From a virus: a DNA stretch of 34,340 nucleotides. Shown here piece after piece: positions 22,847 through 28,889 of the stretch. Below the pieces are notes generated by a model. It was not told where the DNA came from and did no database searches. It saw nothing but the letters and a program-made list of their open reading frames with translations. The stretch's first letter is position 1, and each line of letters begins with the position of its first letter. The DNA lies in IMG/VR virus record IMGVR_UViG_3300030101_000627, positions 1-34,340 of that record; one strand, 5' to 3'. The position numbers and the translations under genes were made by a program.

Positions 22847-23312
22847 TTAAATCTAAATACTCATCCCAAATAGTTTGTTCAGGACTCCAAAATCTTTCTT
22901 TGTTAGCTTTCATTTGTATTGAGTGTAATACTGTAGTGTGGTCCTGTCCAAAGTATCTACCAATATTTGTTAGATTCATATTGTATTTATCATTTAAAAT
23001 ATTGTGTATTATATTTCTTGCACGAACTATATCTTGAGTTCTACATTTACCTAATAAAGTTTTTTTGTGTACCTCATATCTAACACATACTTTATTTATT
23101 ATTTGATCTATATTTTTTGGAGTTGTGCTATTGAATTGAAAATTTATAATTTTTTTTGGTTTGTGTTTTATTTTTTTTTTAATATTATTTCTTGCAAGTT
23201 TATATCCATTTCTAAAACCAGCTTGATATATTTTTAATTCATACTTTGATAGTTTTTCATATTGAGGTGCTTTCATTGCTGTTTTAAATGTTTGTAGCTT
23301 AGTTTTAAGCAT
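22839..23312 (-). CDS. Stand-alone DnaA domain IV protein
   Basis: A 157-residue protein whose residues about 66-150 align well with the DNA-binding domain IV of bacterial DnaA. The stretch L-L-G-K-C-R-T-Q-D-I-V-R-A-R corresponds to the E. coli L-L-S-K-R-R-S-R-S-V-A-R-P-R region, keeping R91 (R399) and R99 (R407). G-R-Y-F-G-Q-D-H-T-T-V-L-H keeps the base-reading D124, H125 and T126. E. coli P423 is replaced by Thr, and one Gly of F-G-G-R is missing. There is no AAA+ ATPase domain; the first 60 residues are basic and unknown. It should bind DnaA boxes. It is the last gene of the minus operon, so it might recruit, mimic or block host DnaA. Confidence 0.82.
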   Translation of the reverse strand: MLKTKLQTFKTAMKAPQYEKLSKYELKIYQAGFRNGYKLARNNIKKKIKHKPKKIINFQFNSTTPKNIDQIINKVCVRYEVHKKTLLGKCRTQDIVRARNIIHNILNDKYNMNLTNIGRYFGQDHTTVLHSIQMKANKERFWSPEQTIWDEYLDLIN

Positions 23313-23355
23313 ACGATCCCTATACCTTTCTTTGTTTTTTTATATTAATTGTTAC

Positions 23356-23514
23356 TTATCTCAGCAACAATTCTTTAGCTCTTTCGACTTTCCATATTAA
23401 TCTAAAGCTATCTTTTTGTAACTTGTCAGCTTTATATTTAGTTGCAAGATATGCTTCATGTTTTCTCTGTTGCAAGTCTTTCAACTTCTGGAGTCGTTGT
23501 CTTAGCTTTTCCAT
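23356..23514 (-). CDS. Small basic coiled-coil protein
   Basis: A 52-residue protein, too short for usual callers: E-K-L-R-Q-R-L-Q-K-L-K-D-L-Q-Q-R-K-H, then a second helix ending R-A-K-E-L-L-L-R. AAAGGAGAAGG directly precedes its ATG, one of the best ribosome sites in the operon. It begins inside the preceding gene in another frame (59-base overlap). I do not recognise it. It may be a partner of a neighbouring replication or recombination protein. Confidence 0.6.
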   Translation of the reverse strand: MEKLRQRLQKLKDLQQRKHEAYLATKYKADKLQKDSFRLIWKVERAKELLLR

Positions 23515-23677
23515 CCTTCTCCTTTTTCACTTTAGTAAAGTCTAATTTAACATTCTCTACTTTACATTCTACATACTCACCCTGTGCGTTGGGGTCTGCA
23601 GCTTTCTTTACATCATCAAATCTTTCAACTAATTGAAAATTAGCCTCGCCAGATTTAATTCGTATATATTTAGTCAT
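23456..23677 (-). CDS. Small unknown protein of the recombination operon
   Basis: A 73-residue protein (T-K-Y-I-R-I-K-S-G-E-A-N-F-Q-L-V-E-R-F) with AAAGGA eight bases ahead of the ATG. The middle, G-E-Y-V-E-C-K-V-E-N-V-K-L-D-F-T-K-V, looks like a beta strand pair, and the end is charged and flexible. No family is recognised. It lies immediately after the DUF6378-like gene. Confidence 0.55.
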   Translation of the reverse strand: MTKYIRIKSGEANFQLVERFDDVKKAADPNAQGEYVECKVENVKLDFTKVKKEKDGKAKTTTPEVERLATEKT

Positions 23678-23968
23678 TTAATCCTTTTTGTCTATACTTA
23701 TTTTATGTAGTTCTTTAGCCATTTTTGAGTATATCTCAAGGTCATCATAGTTATCTGCTTTGTATTTTTTAGTTGTTCTATATAATTTTAAACCCATCAT
23801 TAGTTGTCCTACTTCGTGTGGTTCTATATCATCTTTCAATTTGTCGTGCAATATAACATTAAATATTACAGCGATTAGCCTAAAGTTCTCCTTATAATCG
23901 CCATAATCTTCTTGCCGATCCTCCATAATTTTTTTTAAAATCTTATCTGATAAATTTATTGTGTCCAT
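23678..23968 (-). CDS. DUF6378-like protein
   Basis: A 96-residue protein from the ATG at 23968; a TTG at 23995 would add nine residues, and neither start has a clear ribosome site. The pattern E-D-R-Q-E-D-Y-G-D-Y-K-E-N-F-R-L-I-A, then E-P-H-E-V-G-Q-L-M-M-G-L-K-L-Y-R and N-Y-D-D-L-E-I-Y-S is typical of DUF6378, a small helical phage family. The function is not established, though the acidic helices recall MazG-like folds. The 95-base gap above it contains a distant seven-base inverted repeat (GATGAGG/CCTCATC). Confidence 0.72.
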   Translation of the reverse strand: MDTINLSDKILKKIMEDRQEDYGDYKENFRLIAVIFNVILHDKLKDDIEPHEVGQLMMGLKLYRTTKKYKADNYDDLEIYSKMAKELHKISIDKKD

Positions 23969-24063
23969 AACTAGGTGATGAGGCAGAGAAAACAACTAAA
24001 GACGGCAGAAAGGGATGCCAATAAAAACTCCACCTCATCGAAAGGTATATAAACTAATACCTA

Positions 24064-24357
24064 TTATCTTTTAGCATAGTAGCTTTGTTTTGCATAATCT
24101 TTTTTTGGTGCAAAACTTGGTGTGCCACCACCAGATGATCCCGACTTAGACCTATCATTTGCTCTAAGTCTAACAGTAATCATACCATTCTCATCATCCC
24201 AGCCTGCTTGATTGTGCCAAGTCTCTCCTATCTTAACACCAATACGCCAATCTTTATCAGGTGGAGATTCCTCATTTGGTGGACCAACCCAATCAGGTTG
24301 CTCTGGTGCGTTCTTCTTATCGTTTCTTACTAGCTTAATATATATATCATCAGCCAT
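24064..24357 (-). CDS. Candidate single-strand DNA-binding protein
   Basis: A 97-residue acidic protein translated from a strong AAGGAG site right after the ERF gene. The centre (D-W-R-I-G-V-K-I-G-E-T-W-H-N-Q-A-G-W, then G-M-I-T-V-R-L-R-A) looks like beta strands of an OB-like or DUF736-like small domain. The tail (S-G-S-S-G-G-G-T-P-S-F-A-P) is flexible, as in many SSBs, but ends basic rather than acidic. An SSB role is inferred mainly from the exonuclease-ERF context. Similarity is weak. Confidence 0.45.
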   Translation of the reverse strand: MADDIYIKLVRNDKKNAPEQPDWVGPPNEESPPDKDWRIGVKIGETWHNQAGWDDENGMITVRLRANDRSKSGSSGGGTPSFAPKKDYAKQSYYAKR

Positions 24358-24991
24358 TTGTTATTACTCCTTGGTTTAGTTTTGTCTCATGAGTTTCATA
24401 CAAATCAGTTATCTGTCTGTATTCTCTTTGAGACTTATTATTAGAGTCAAATAATTCTGAGTTAGCCTTTCTCCATTTTCTCAGAGCATAGATGTCATCT
24501 ATTTTTTTTATGTCATCTTTTATTAGACCCATATCAAGCTCCATATCGAGCTTAATATTCTTCTTTCCATTTGTACTTGGAATCTTTTTTACTTCTTCAA
24601 ATGGCTTTGCTTCATATCCATCATCGTCTTTGATACCTGTTTTTAAATTTAATAAGTTTAAGAAAGCATACTTTCTTGAGTATGACATAGCTTGACCAGT
24701 ACCAAACTTATCTAAGCCACCCATAGCACTACAACCATTCATCTCAACTACATCATCTGAATCCACATCGTGTATTCTCATGTAGCAAGTAACCATCACA
24801 TAACTTTCATGTGTATCTGTTTTATAGCTACACATTGGATATAGTCTTTGGTCCAGTAATGCTTGCACAGCCACCTCTTGTACTGCATCGTGCAGCAAAG
24901 GATTGAAGTGCATACCTTTTACTTTCTCTCCTTTCTTTACGCCACCTGCATTTAAACATGCTTGGTGTAATTTTTGATATATTTTTTTCAT
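24350..24991 (-). CDS. ERF-type single-strand annealing protein
   Basis: A 213-residue recombinase of the ERF group, which anneals complementary single strands. The signature G-T-G-Q-A-M-S-Y-S-R-K-Y-A-F-L-N-L-L (97-114) and D-D-D-G (122-125) is the conserved ERF core. The ATG at 24991 is preferred over one at 25006: it forms an ATGA overlap with the exonuclease stop and has GGGGGAT seven bases upstream. The C-terminus is a charged helix. With the exonuclease it makes a two-part recombination system comparable in logic to lambda Red. Confidence 0.82.
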   Translation of the reverse strand: MKKIYQKLHQACLNAGGVKKGEKVKGMHFNPLLHDAVQEVAVQALLDQRLYPMCSYKTDTHESYVMVTCYMRIHDVDSDDVVEMNGCSAMGGLDKFGTGQAMSYSRKYAFLNLLNLKTGIKDDDGYEAKPFEEVKKIPSTNGKKNIKLDMELDMGLIKDDIKKIDDIYALRKWRKANSELFDSNNKSQREYRQITDLYETHETKLNQGVITNG

Positions 24992-25890
24992 GCGTTTATC
25001 CCCCATAGTTGTTTTATTAGTTGTCTTTGTTTGTCTGTTAGATTTTTATAGTGAAAGAAATGATTAAGGTCTGGCTCTTCTGTTAGCTCTGCTAGTTGAG
25101 ATAGATTACCTTTACAATATATAATCATCTGTTCCCATCTATAAATTTTTTTTGTCATCAAGTTGAATTGATATTCTAAATGATCGGCTCTCATCTTCTC
25201 ATGTGTGTCATCAAAGATTAAGTAATCTGTTTCATTTGCCAAACCTAAAAATGGTTTCTTCCCGGTACACTTCCAATAGAAAGCTACTTGTTTCCAGTAG
25301 CCATCAAAGATTGAATCTTCACTTAATTCTTGTTGCTTCCAATAGTATTCATCTTTGTTTTTTCTTTTGTAACATTTGCTAGGTTTTGTTTTTAGTTCTA
25401 AAAATTTTGTATTACTTTCATAATCTATACGACCTATAATATCGTGCATTAATTCTTTGACACTTGCAGCTACATATCTTTCGGCTGCAGTTTTTTCATC
25501 TTTAAATATTTCTTTGTATAGTTTTTTTATTTGTTCAATAATCTTATGTGCAATTTCATCTATGTTATCTCTTGCAAACTTATCTTGTGTATCTATTGGA
25601 TCATACTTATTGATGTCATTTAGTTCTTGTTTGTATATTTCATTGTAATCTCTGTTATCTATTTTTACTTTCTTATCTTTGAAGTATCTATATTCACATA
25701 GTAATCTTTGAGCTGAGTTGTTGGTAAGGTTTCCAACTCTAGGTTTATAGTTCATCAAGAACCCGTCTCTTTCTTTAGGAGAATGATAACCATAATTAGT
25801 TACCCATTTAGCCAAAGGCATATCTGTACTTGAAGGCGACCAATGATCTAAACCTAGACCACCATTAATATTTGAAAAGTATTCTTTCAT
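24988..25890 (-). CDS. PD-(D/E)XK (RecB/Cas4-like) exonuclease
   Basis: A 300-residue nuclease, first gene of the minus operon. It begins with a W-S-P-S-S-T-D-M-P-L-A-K-W motif near residue 17, as in RecB-family enzymes. The active site is visible: G-R-I-D (153-156), L-E-L-K-T (164-168) and the following Q-V-A-F-Y (201-205). D156, E165 and K167 are the expected metal-binding and catalytic residues, and Q201/Y205 the QxxxY motif. It would resect double-strand ends for the ERF partner. No ribosome site precedes the ATG, and a predicted promoter lies so close that the message may be nearly leaderless. Confidence 0.8.
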   Translation of the reverse strand: MKEYFSNINGGLGLDHWSPSSTDMPLAKWVTNYGYHSPKERDGFLMNYKPRVGNLTNNSAQRLLCEYRYFKDKKVKIDNRDYNEIYKQELNDINKYDPIDTQDKFARDNIDEIAHKIIEQIKKLYKEIFKDEKTAAERYVAASVKELMHDIIGRIDYESNTKFLELKTKPSKCYKRKNKDEYYWKQQELSEDSIFDGYWKQVAFYWKCTGKKPFLGLANETDYLIFDDTHEKMRADHLEYQFNLMTKKIYRWEQMIIYCKGNLSQLAELTEEPDLNHFFHYKNLTDKQRQLIKQLWGINA

Positions 25891-25904
25891 AGTTGTTTCA
25901 AATC

Positions 25905-25932
25905 AATATAGTCATTTATACCAGTTTGTCTA
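25905..25932 (-). promoter_or_regulatory. Candidate promoter for the recombination operon
   Basis: Read on the minus strand, TAGACA (25932-25927) and TATATT (25910-25905) match the sigma-70 consensus at five of six bases each, with a 16-base spacer. Transcription would start near 25898, only a few bases before the exonuclease ATG at 25890. That agrees with the lack of a ribosome site there. Confidence 0.42.
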
Positions 25933-25950
25933 CTATTATTTTTTACTTGC

Positions 25951-25972
25951 AATACATAACCTTTATGGTATT
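25951..25972. promoter_or_regulatory. Candidate operator in the divergent intergenic region
   Basis: AATAC (25951-25955) and GTATT (25968-25972) form an inverted repeat; the arms extend imperfectly as AATACATAA against AATACCATAA on the other strand. A weak plus-strand promoter (TTGCAA about 25948, TATTAG about 25970) overlaps it. A repressor bound here would control the regulator gene at 25997 and perhaps the opposite operon. Confidence 0.3.
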
Positions 25973-25996
25973 AGGCATATTTCACGAAAGGAGTTT

Positions 25997-26218
25997 ATGA
26001 AATTATCAGAATGGATAAAAAAGAATAAGTTAAGTTATTCACAAGCAGCTAATGCTTTTGGTATAATTAATATTAATCCTGCAACCAATGTACAACGCTA
26101 CGCTAAAGGACAGAGAATACCACATCCTATAGTAATGTTAAAAATATATAAAGCAACCAACAAACAAGTACAACCTAATGATTTCTATGAAGAATACTGG
26201 CAAAGAGAAGAAGTTTAA
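25997..26218 (+). CDS. Cro/Xre-like helix-turn-helix regulator
   Basis: A 73-residue DNA-binding protein with a strong AAAGGAG site. L-S-Y-S-Q-A-A-N-A-F-G-I (12-23) and N-V-Q-R-Y-A-K-G-Q-R-I-P (31-42) are the first helices and recognition region of a Cro-like fold; P-I-V-M-L-K-I-Y follows as the last helix. It is the first gene of the rightward early operon and is divergent from the exonuclease operon, the classic position for a switch repressor. With no integrase present, it more likely times early transcription than maintains lysogeny. Confidence 0.72.
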   Translation: MKLSEWIKKNKLSYSQAANAFGIININPATNVQRYAKGQRIPHPIVMLKIYKATNKQVQPNDFYEEYWQREEV

Positions 26219-26468
26219 ATACAAGCGAGTGCGTTTGTATTGGCAAGATATTGTTAGTAATTCTGAATGGATGACGCTTGAGAAAGCAAAGGATCAAAGC
26301 TATAGTTGGTGTGAGGATACCGGGTATCTTTTACATAAAGATCAAAAAAAAGTTATCATCTTTGCTTCACATAGTTTTGATGAAGATGATGGTTCACTTA
26401 CAGTTGGTAACACTACAACATATCCAAGATCAGTAGTCAAAAAGATAGAGGTACTCAATGACAAATGA
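26187..26468 (+). CDS. Conserved-looking small phage protein
   Basis: A 93-residue protein (from the ATG at 26187; another at 26178 adds three residues, and neither has a good ribosome site). V-R-L-Y-W-Q-D-I-V-S-N-S-E-W-M-T-L-E-K-A, then T-G-Y-L-L-H-K-D-Q-K-K-V-I-I-F-A-S-H-S-F is a pattern I have seen in short phage proteins of unknown function, with an SH3-like or small beta-barrel feel. The start overlaps the regulator gene and the end overlaps the next start. Confidence 0.58.
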   Translation: MKNTGKEKKFKYKRVRLYWQDIVSNSEWMTLEKAKDQSYSWCEDTGYLLHKDQKKVIIFASHSFDEDDGSLTVGNTTTYPRSVVKKIEVLNDK

Positions 26469-26631
26469 TAAAATCTTTGATGAGATAGGTTGTCCGGATG
26501 AGCTAAAAAAATGCAGGGATGAACTCAAACGACACAAGAAGCACATTGAAAAACTATCTAATCAGTTGTTAGATTATGAAAGAATAATTGAAGAGAAAGA
26601 AAACGAGATAATAATAATTAAAAATAAATAA
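26458..26631 (+). CDS. Small coiled-coil protein
   Basis: A 57-residue protein missed by length cut-offs. It starts at an ATG that overlaps the end of the previous gene. After F-D-E-I-G-C-P-D-E-L come two cysteines (C12, C19) and a heptad-like helix (H-K-K-H-I-E-K-L-S-N-Q-L-L-D-Y-E-R-I) to the end. Function unknown; small coiled-coil proteins often act as adaptors of replication genes. Confidence 0.5.
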   Translation: MTNDKIFDEIGCPDELKKCRDELKRHKKHIEKLSNQLLDYERIIEEKENEIIIIKNK

Positions 26632-26634
26632 CTT

Positions 26635-27015
26635 ATGGCACGCTGGACCTACGCTTTTAGTAATGGGGATTATAATGATTGGCACAGACAATTTGAAGGA
26701 TTAGCCGGTATAGACATAGATTTTATTGAGGTTTGTCCTAAATGCTATCAACCTTTAGCAGTAAAAGAAACTTGCTATGACAAGGGTCAGGTTTACAAGG
26801 CTACAACCCTTACAAAGATAGTCGCTAATGCTCTTCAGATACCCGGATTTTTAGTTTTTTACACTCCTATGGGTAAGGATATGAAATTTAGGATAAAACG
26901 CATTACAGAGCCTGTGAGTAAGATATATGAGCTAACACAGGATGAGTGGTTAAGGTATTTATATGAGTTGCATAAGGAACACAGGAGGTGTTGCAAAAAT
27001 GCAACAGAAGTATGA
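26635..27015 (+). CDS. Unknown protein with CPxC motif, nuclease-like layout
   Basis: A 126-residue protein. A-G-I-D-I-D-F-I-E-V-C-P-K-C-Y-Q-P-L-A-V then K-E-T-C-Y-D-K-G-Q, followed by A-L-Q-I-P-G-F-L-V-F-Y-T. The spacing of D-x-D, then a strand carrying Glu, then I-P-x-x-L-V-F-Y recalls restriction-like phage proteins, but the catalytic Lys after Glu is not in the usual place. The two Cys of C-P-K-C might bind zinc with C47. It lies directly before the initiator gene. I regard a nuclease fold as possible only. Confidence 0.48.
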   Translation: MARWTYAFSNGDYNDWHRQFEGLAGIDIDFIEVCPKCYQPLAVKETCYDKGQVYKATTLTKIVANALQIPGFLVFYTPMGKDMKFRIKRITEPVSKIYELTQDEWLRYLYELHKEHRRCCKNATEV

Positions 27016-27712
27016 GCCACACATAAGGGTTAAGTTCTCTTTATTTGATAGCAAACAATTTAGAACCATTCCAAACAAACACCGAGCTTACTGCTATTTG
27101 GTATTCATTTGTTTACTAAAGTTCGCAAACTCTAGGACTTTAACCTGTTATCCACGCCAAGCCACCCTATCTAGTATGACAGGTCTTAGTCGCAGCACTA
27201 TTTTTAGAACTACTGAATTGTTAGAGAGATCACAAATTATTACAAAAAAACGCCAAAAGTCTACTACATTATATACTATTAATAAAGATTTAGTTGTGTC
27301 TGTGAGAAACTATGATGTGTCTACAGGACACATGGGTAGTGTCTACAGGACTAATATTAGTAGAACTAACATAACAACTAACAGTAATATAACTATCTTT
27401 ATAAAAGGTCTTGCAGAGGGTGGTAGCGATAAAGAGACTATCTTAGAAAAGCTAGCGTCTAAGTTTACAACCAAAGAACTAAATCAAGCTATTAAGGATA
27501 ATGATAACCCTTATTTGTGTAAACAGGCTCTTCAAATAAAAGAACAAGAAGGAGTGAAGTATGTCTCAAAAGATGTTATAAATAAGGCAGTACAAAATGT
27601 ACAAAAGAATACTAATTATTTTTATAAGAATAAGGTAGCAGAGAATAAAAGAAAACATGGCAGGATTTCAGCAACGAAAAGTTTTTTGTCAAGGTCTAAC
27701 AAGAAAAAGTAA
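26999..27712 (+). CDS. Winged-helix replication initiator-like protein
   Basis: A 237-residue protein from the ATG at 26999, which has AGGAGG ten bases upstream; an ATG at 26963 lies in the previous gene. Residues about 10-95 form a winged helix-turn-helix of the HTH_36/RepA/lambda-O kind (L-T-C-Y-P-R-Q-A-T-L-S-S-M-T-G-L-S-R-S-T, then L-L-E-R-S-Q-I-I-T-K-K). Residues about 100-140 are a low-complexity Ser/Thr/Asn linker, and the C-terminal part is helical and basic. The linker-coding DNA carries spaced repeats, as in lambda O, whose gene contains the origin. It probably binds them and recruits host replication proteins. Confidence 0.72.
   Translation: MQQKYEPHIRVKFSLFDSKQFRTIPNKHRAYCYLVFICLLKFANSRTLTCYPRQATLSSMTGLSRSTIFRTTELLERSQIITKKRQKSTTLYTINKDLVVSVRNYDVSTGHMGSVYRTNISRTNITTNSNITIFIKGLAEGGSDKETILEKLASKFTTKELNQAIKDNDNPYLCKQALQIKEQEGVKYVSKDVINKAVQNVQKNTNYFYKNKVAENKRKHGRISATKSFLSRSNKKK
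27148..27156 (+). other. DnaA-box-like nonamer
   Basis: TTATCCACG differs from the strict E. coli DnaA box TTATCCACA at the last base only. It lies inside the winged-helix initiator gene, about 140 bases before the GTGTC repeats. By eye it is the closest match I found in the window, and the phage also encodes a DnaA-box-binding domain at 22839. A single nonamer can be chance. Confidence 0.3.
27296..27361 (+). repeat. Iteron-like repeats inside the initiator gene (candidate origin)
   Basis: Three sites of the form GTGTC-N5-GA lie at 27296, 27317 and 27339, that is 21 and 22 bases apart. Copies two and three share 13 identical bases (GTGTCTACAGGAC). Copy two is a full inverted repeat, GTGTC-TACAG-GACAC. 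Copies two and three are in different reading frames, so the likeness is not forced by the protein. A perfect 12-base palindrome ACTAATATTAGT (27350-27361) and an AT-rich stretch follow. The arrangement resembles the lambda origin inside gene O. Confidence 0.55.
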
Positions 27713-28079
27713 AAGACCATGCCAAGCAAAAGGATACCCAACTGCTAATGGAAAATATTTATGTAGGTTTCATGGCGGTAATAATATAAAAGGATTTAAC
27801 CAAAAGAACTATACCGATGACACAAGAATCAAAGCACTCTCAAAGCTCAAACAATTCAAAGACAAGTCAAGAGAAGAAGTTGAACAATACTATTACAAAG
27901 AAATCAAACCTAGAATTGGAACTAATGAAAGAAGTCGATACTATAGAAAATATGCTTATGCGAGGCGTAACTCTTTCAGAAATTTTAGAGGACAAAAAAC
28001 TCTCTGTCTCACAGATGAGCTTACAAAAGTTTTATGCAATCTTAAAGAAAGACAAAGAACTCAATCACAAAATAACTGA
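27657..28079 (+). CDS. HGG-motif zinc protein
   Basis: A 140-residue basic protein. C-Q-G-L-T-R-K-S-K-R-P-C-Q-A-K-G, then N-G-K-Y-L-C-R-F-H-G-G: C11, C22, C36 and H39 form a CCCH site of the kind found in short HGG-motif phage proteins often next to terminase genes. K-L-K-Q-F-K-D-K-S-R-E-E-V-E-Q-Y-Y is a following helix. The last 50 residues overlap the small terminase in another frame and look less natural (R-N-S-F-R-N-F-R-G), so the true protein may matter mainly in its first 90 residues. Role unknown; position suggests packaging or replication. Confidence 0.62.
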   Translation: MAGFQQRKVFCQGLTRKSKRPCQAKGYPTANGKYLCRFHGGNNIKGFNQKNYTDDTRIKALSKLKQFKDKSREEVEQYYYKEIKPRIGTNERSRYYRKYAYARRNSFRNFRGQKTLCLTDELTKVLCNLKERQRTQSQNN

Positions 28080-28353
28080 GGCTAGAAAAATTGGTATCCA
28101 AACATTAATAGATAAGCTGCTACAAATATTTCAATACCAAGAAGTAGAAAACCCTAATCAGATACTATGGATCAGAGAGAAAACAAAATTTATTACTTAC
28201 CTAGCAGGAAAGCTGACCGATCTTTATTCTGACAATAAACCGATAAAGCAAAATATAGATCAGAAAATTTCTGTAAGCTGGCAAGATACACCTGATCTGA
28301 TTGAGGCAGACGCTGTAGTAGTTGATGATAACCCAACCCCCTCGCAAGAATAA
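27925..28353 (+). CDS. Small terminase subunit
   Basis: A 142-residue protein from the ATG at 27925. The frame is open to an ATG at 27817, but those 36 residues are a low-complexity Ser/Asn/Lys stretch that looks like a shadow of the HGG gene. L-Q-K-F-Y-A-I-L-K-K-D-K-E-L-N-H-K-I-T-E is the usual TerS helix pair; I-L-W-I-R-E-K-T-K-F-I-T-Y-L-A-G-K-L then D-L-Y-S-D-N-K-P and a I-S-V-S-W-Q-D-T-P tail are also TerS-like. TerS selects phage DNA and feeds it to TerL, whose gene lies 2.5 kb away. A tandem repeat array starts 40 bases after its stop. Confidence 0.72.
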   Translation: MKEVDTIENMLMRGVTLSEILEDKKLSVSQMSLQKFYAILKKDKELNHKITEARKIGIQTLIDKLLQIFQYQEVENPNQILWIREKTKFITYLAGKLTDLYSDNKPIKQNIDQKISVSWQDTPDLIEADAVVVDDNPTPSQE

Positions 28354-28391
28354 TATTACATAAAGTTTGAATTTTAAGATCAAGAATTTTA

Positions 28392-28535
28392 TCTAATTTA
28401 TTATTTCGTTGAGACTCTAATTTATTATTTCGTTGAGACTCTAATTTATTATTTCGTTGATAGTGCAGTTTATTATTCAAAAAAAAATCTAATTTATTAT
28501 TTCGTTGTATGTTTATTATTTATTTTTTTTTATTT
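28392..28535. repeat. Phased 24-bp tandem repeats after the small terminase
   Basis: A 24-base unit begins at 28392 and repeats exactly at 28416. A third copy at 28440 matches for 20 bases. A degenerate copy fills 28464-28487, a copy at 28488 matches 20 bases, and a worn copy (TTTATTATTT) starts at 28512. The core is TTATTATTTCGTTGA. No gene covers it: it separates the convergent small-terminase and tiny-gene operons. Even phasing of near-identical 20-base cores suggests a protein-binding array, for packaging or replication. Confidence 0.75.
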
Positions 28536-28700
28536 TATTTCCTGTCCATTTTTATTAAATGATTTGTTTATATTTGGTACATATAAAAAACCATCTTTTT
28601 TAAGCTGCTTTAATATGTTATTAAACCATATATTATTGATTAAATGTTGTTTTTTATTTAGATTTTTGTAGTATTTTTGAGACCATTTAAACTTTGTCAT
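28530..28700 (-). CDS. Small basic unknown protein, last of the tiny-gene operon
   Basis: A 56-residue protein from the ATG at 28700; an upstream ATG at 28739 would add 13 residues, and neither start has a good ribosome site. F-K-W-S-Q-K-Y-Y-K-N-L-N-K-K-Q-H, then a helix and a G-F-L-Y-V-P-N-I-N-K-S-F end, looks like a real folded unit rather than a shadow. No family is recognised. Downstream it runs into the 24-bp repeat array. Confidence 0.45.
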   Translation of the reverse strand: MTKFKWSQKYYKNLNKKQHLINNIWFNNILKQLKKDGFLYVPNINKSFNKNGQEIK

Positions 28701-28787
28701 AATTTTTAATTTTTTGTGGCTGTTATGCTGTCGCAACATTTAAGAAGGCTGCCTAAATCCTTCCACCACAGATCCATATGTACCATA

Positions 28788-28889
28788 TTAAAACAATATA
28801 ACGCCTAATAAAAAACCAATTAAGAAGCATTGATATTCATGCCTATAATATAATTCATAAAATTTTAAATCTTTTAAAAATTTATTCAT
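28788..28889 (-). CDS. Tiny membrane protein
   Basis: A 33-residue protein whose ATG overlaps the previous stop. A short charged start (M-N-K-F-L-K-D-L-K-F-Y-E-L) precedes a single hydrophobic stretch at the C-terminus (C-F-L-I-G-F-L-L-G-V-I-L-F). It is likely to sit in the inner membrane. Tight overlap with its neighbour is the main support. Confidence 0.5.
   Translation of the reverse strand: MNKFLKDLKFYELYYRHEYQCFLIGFLLGVILF

Noticed and set aside
22820-22870. Bidirectional terminator at the convergent genes
   Set aside because: The eight-base overlap region has no stem with a T-run on either strand.
25997-26218. Lysogeny module
   Set aside because: Only a Cro-like protein is present; no integrase, excisionase, attachment site or tRNA target was found.
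27817-27924. Longer N-terminus for the small terminase
   Set aside because: The 36 added residues are Ser/Asn/Lys low complexity, overlap the HGG gene and have no ribosome site.
28193-28480. Minus-strand open frame with a repeated N-N-K-L-E-S-Q-R unit
   Set aside because: It is a translation of the 24-bp tandem DNA repeats plus the antisense of the small terminase; a multiple-of-three repeat keeps any frame open.
28392-28535. CRISPR array
   Set aside because: The copies are directly adjacent with no unique spacers and no cas genes are present.
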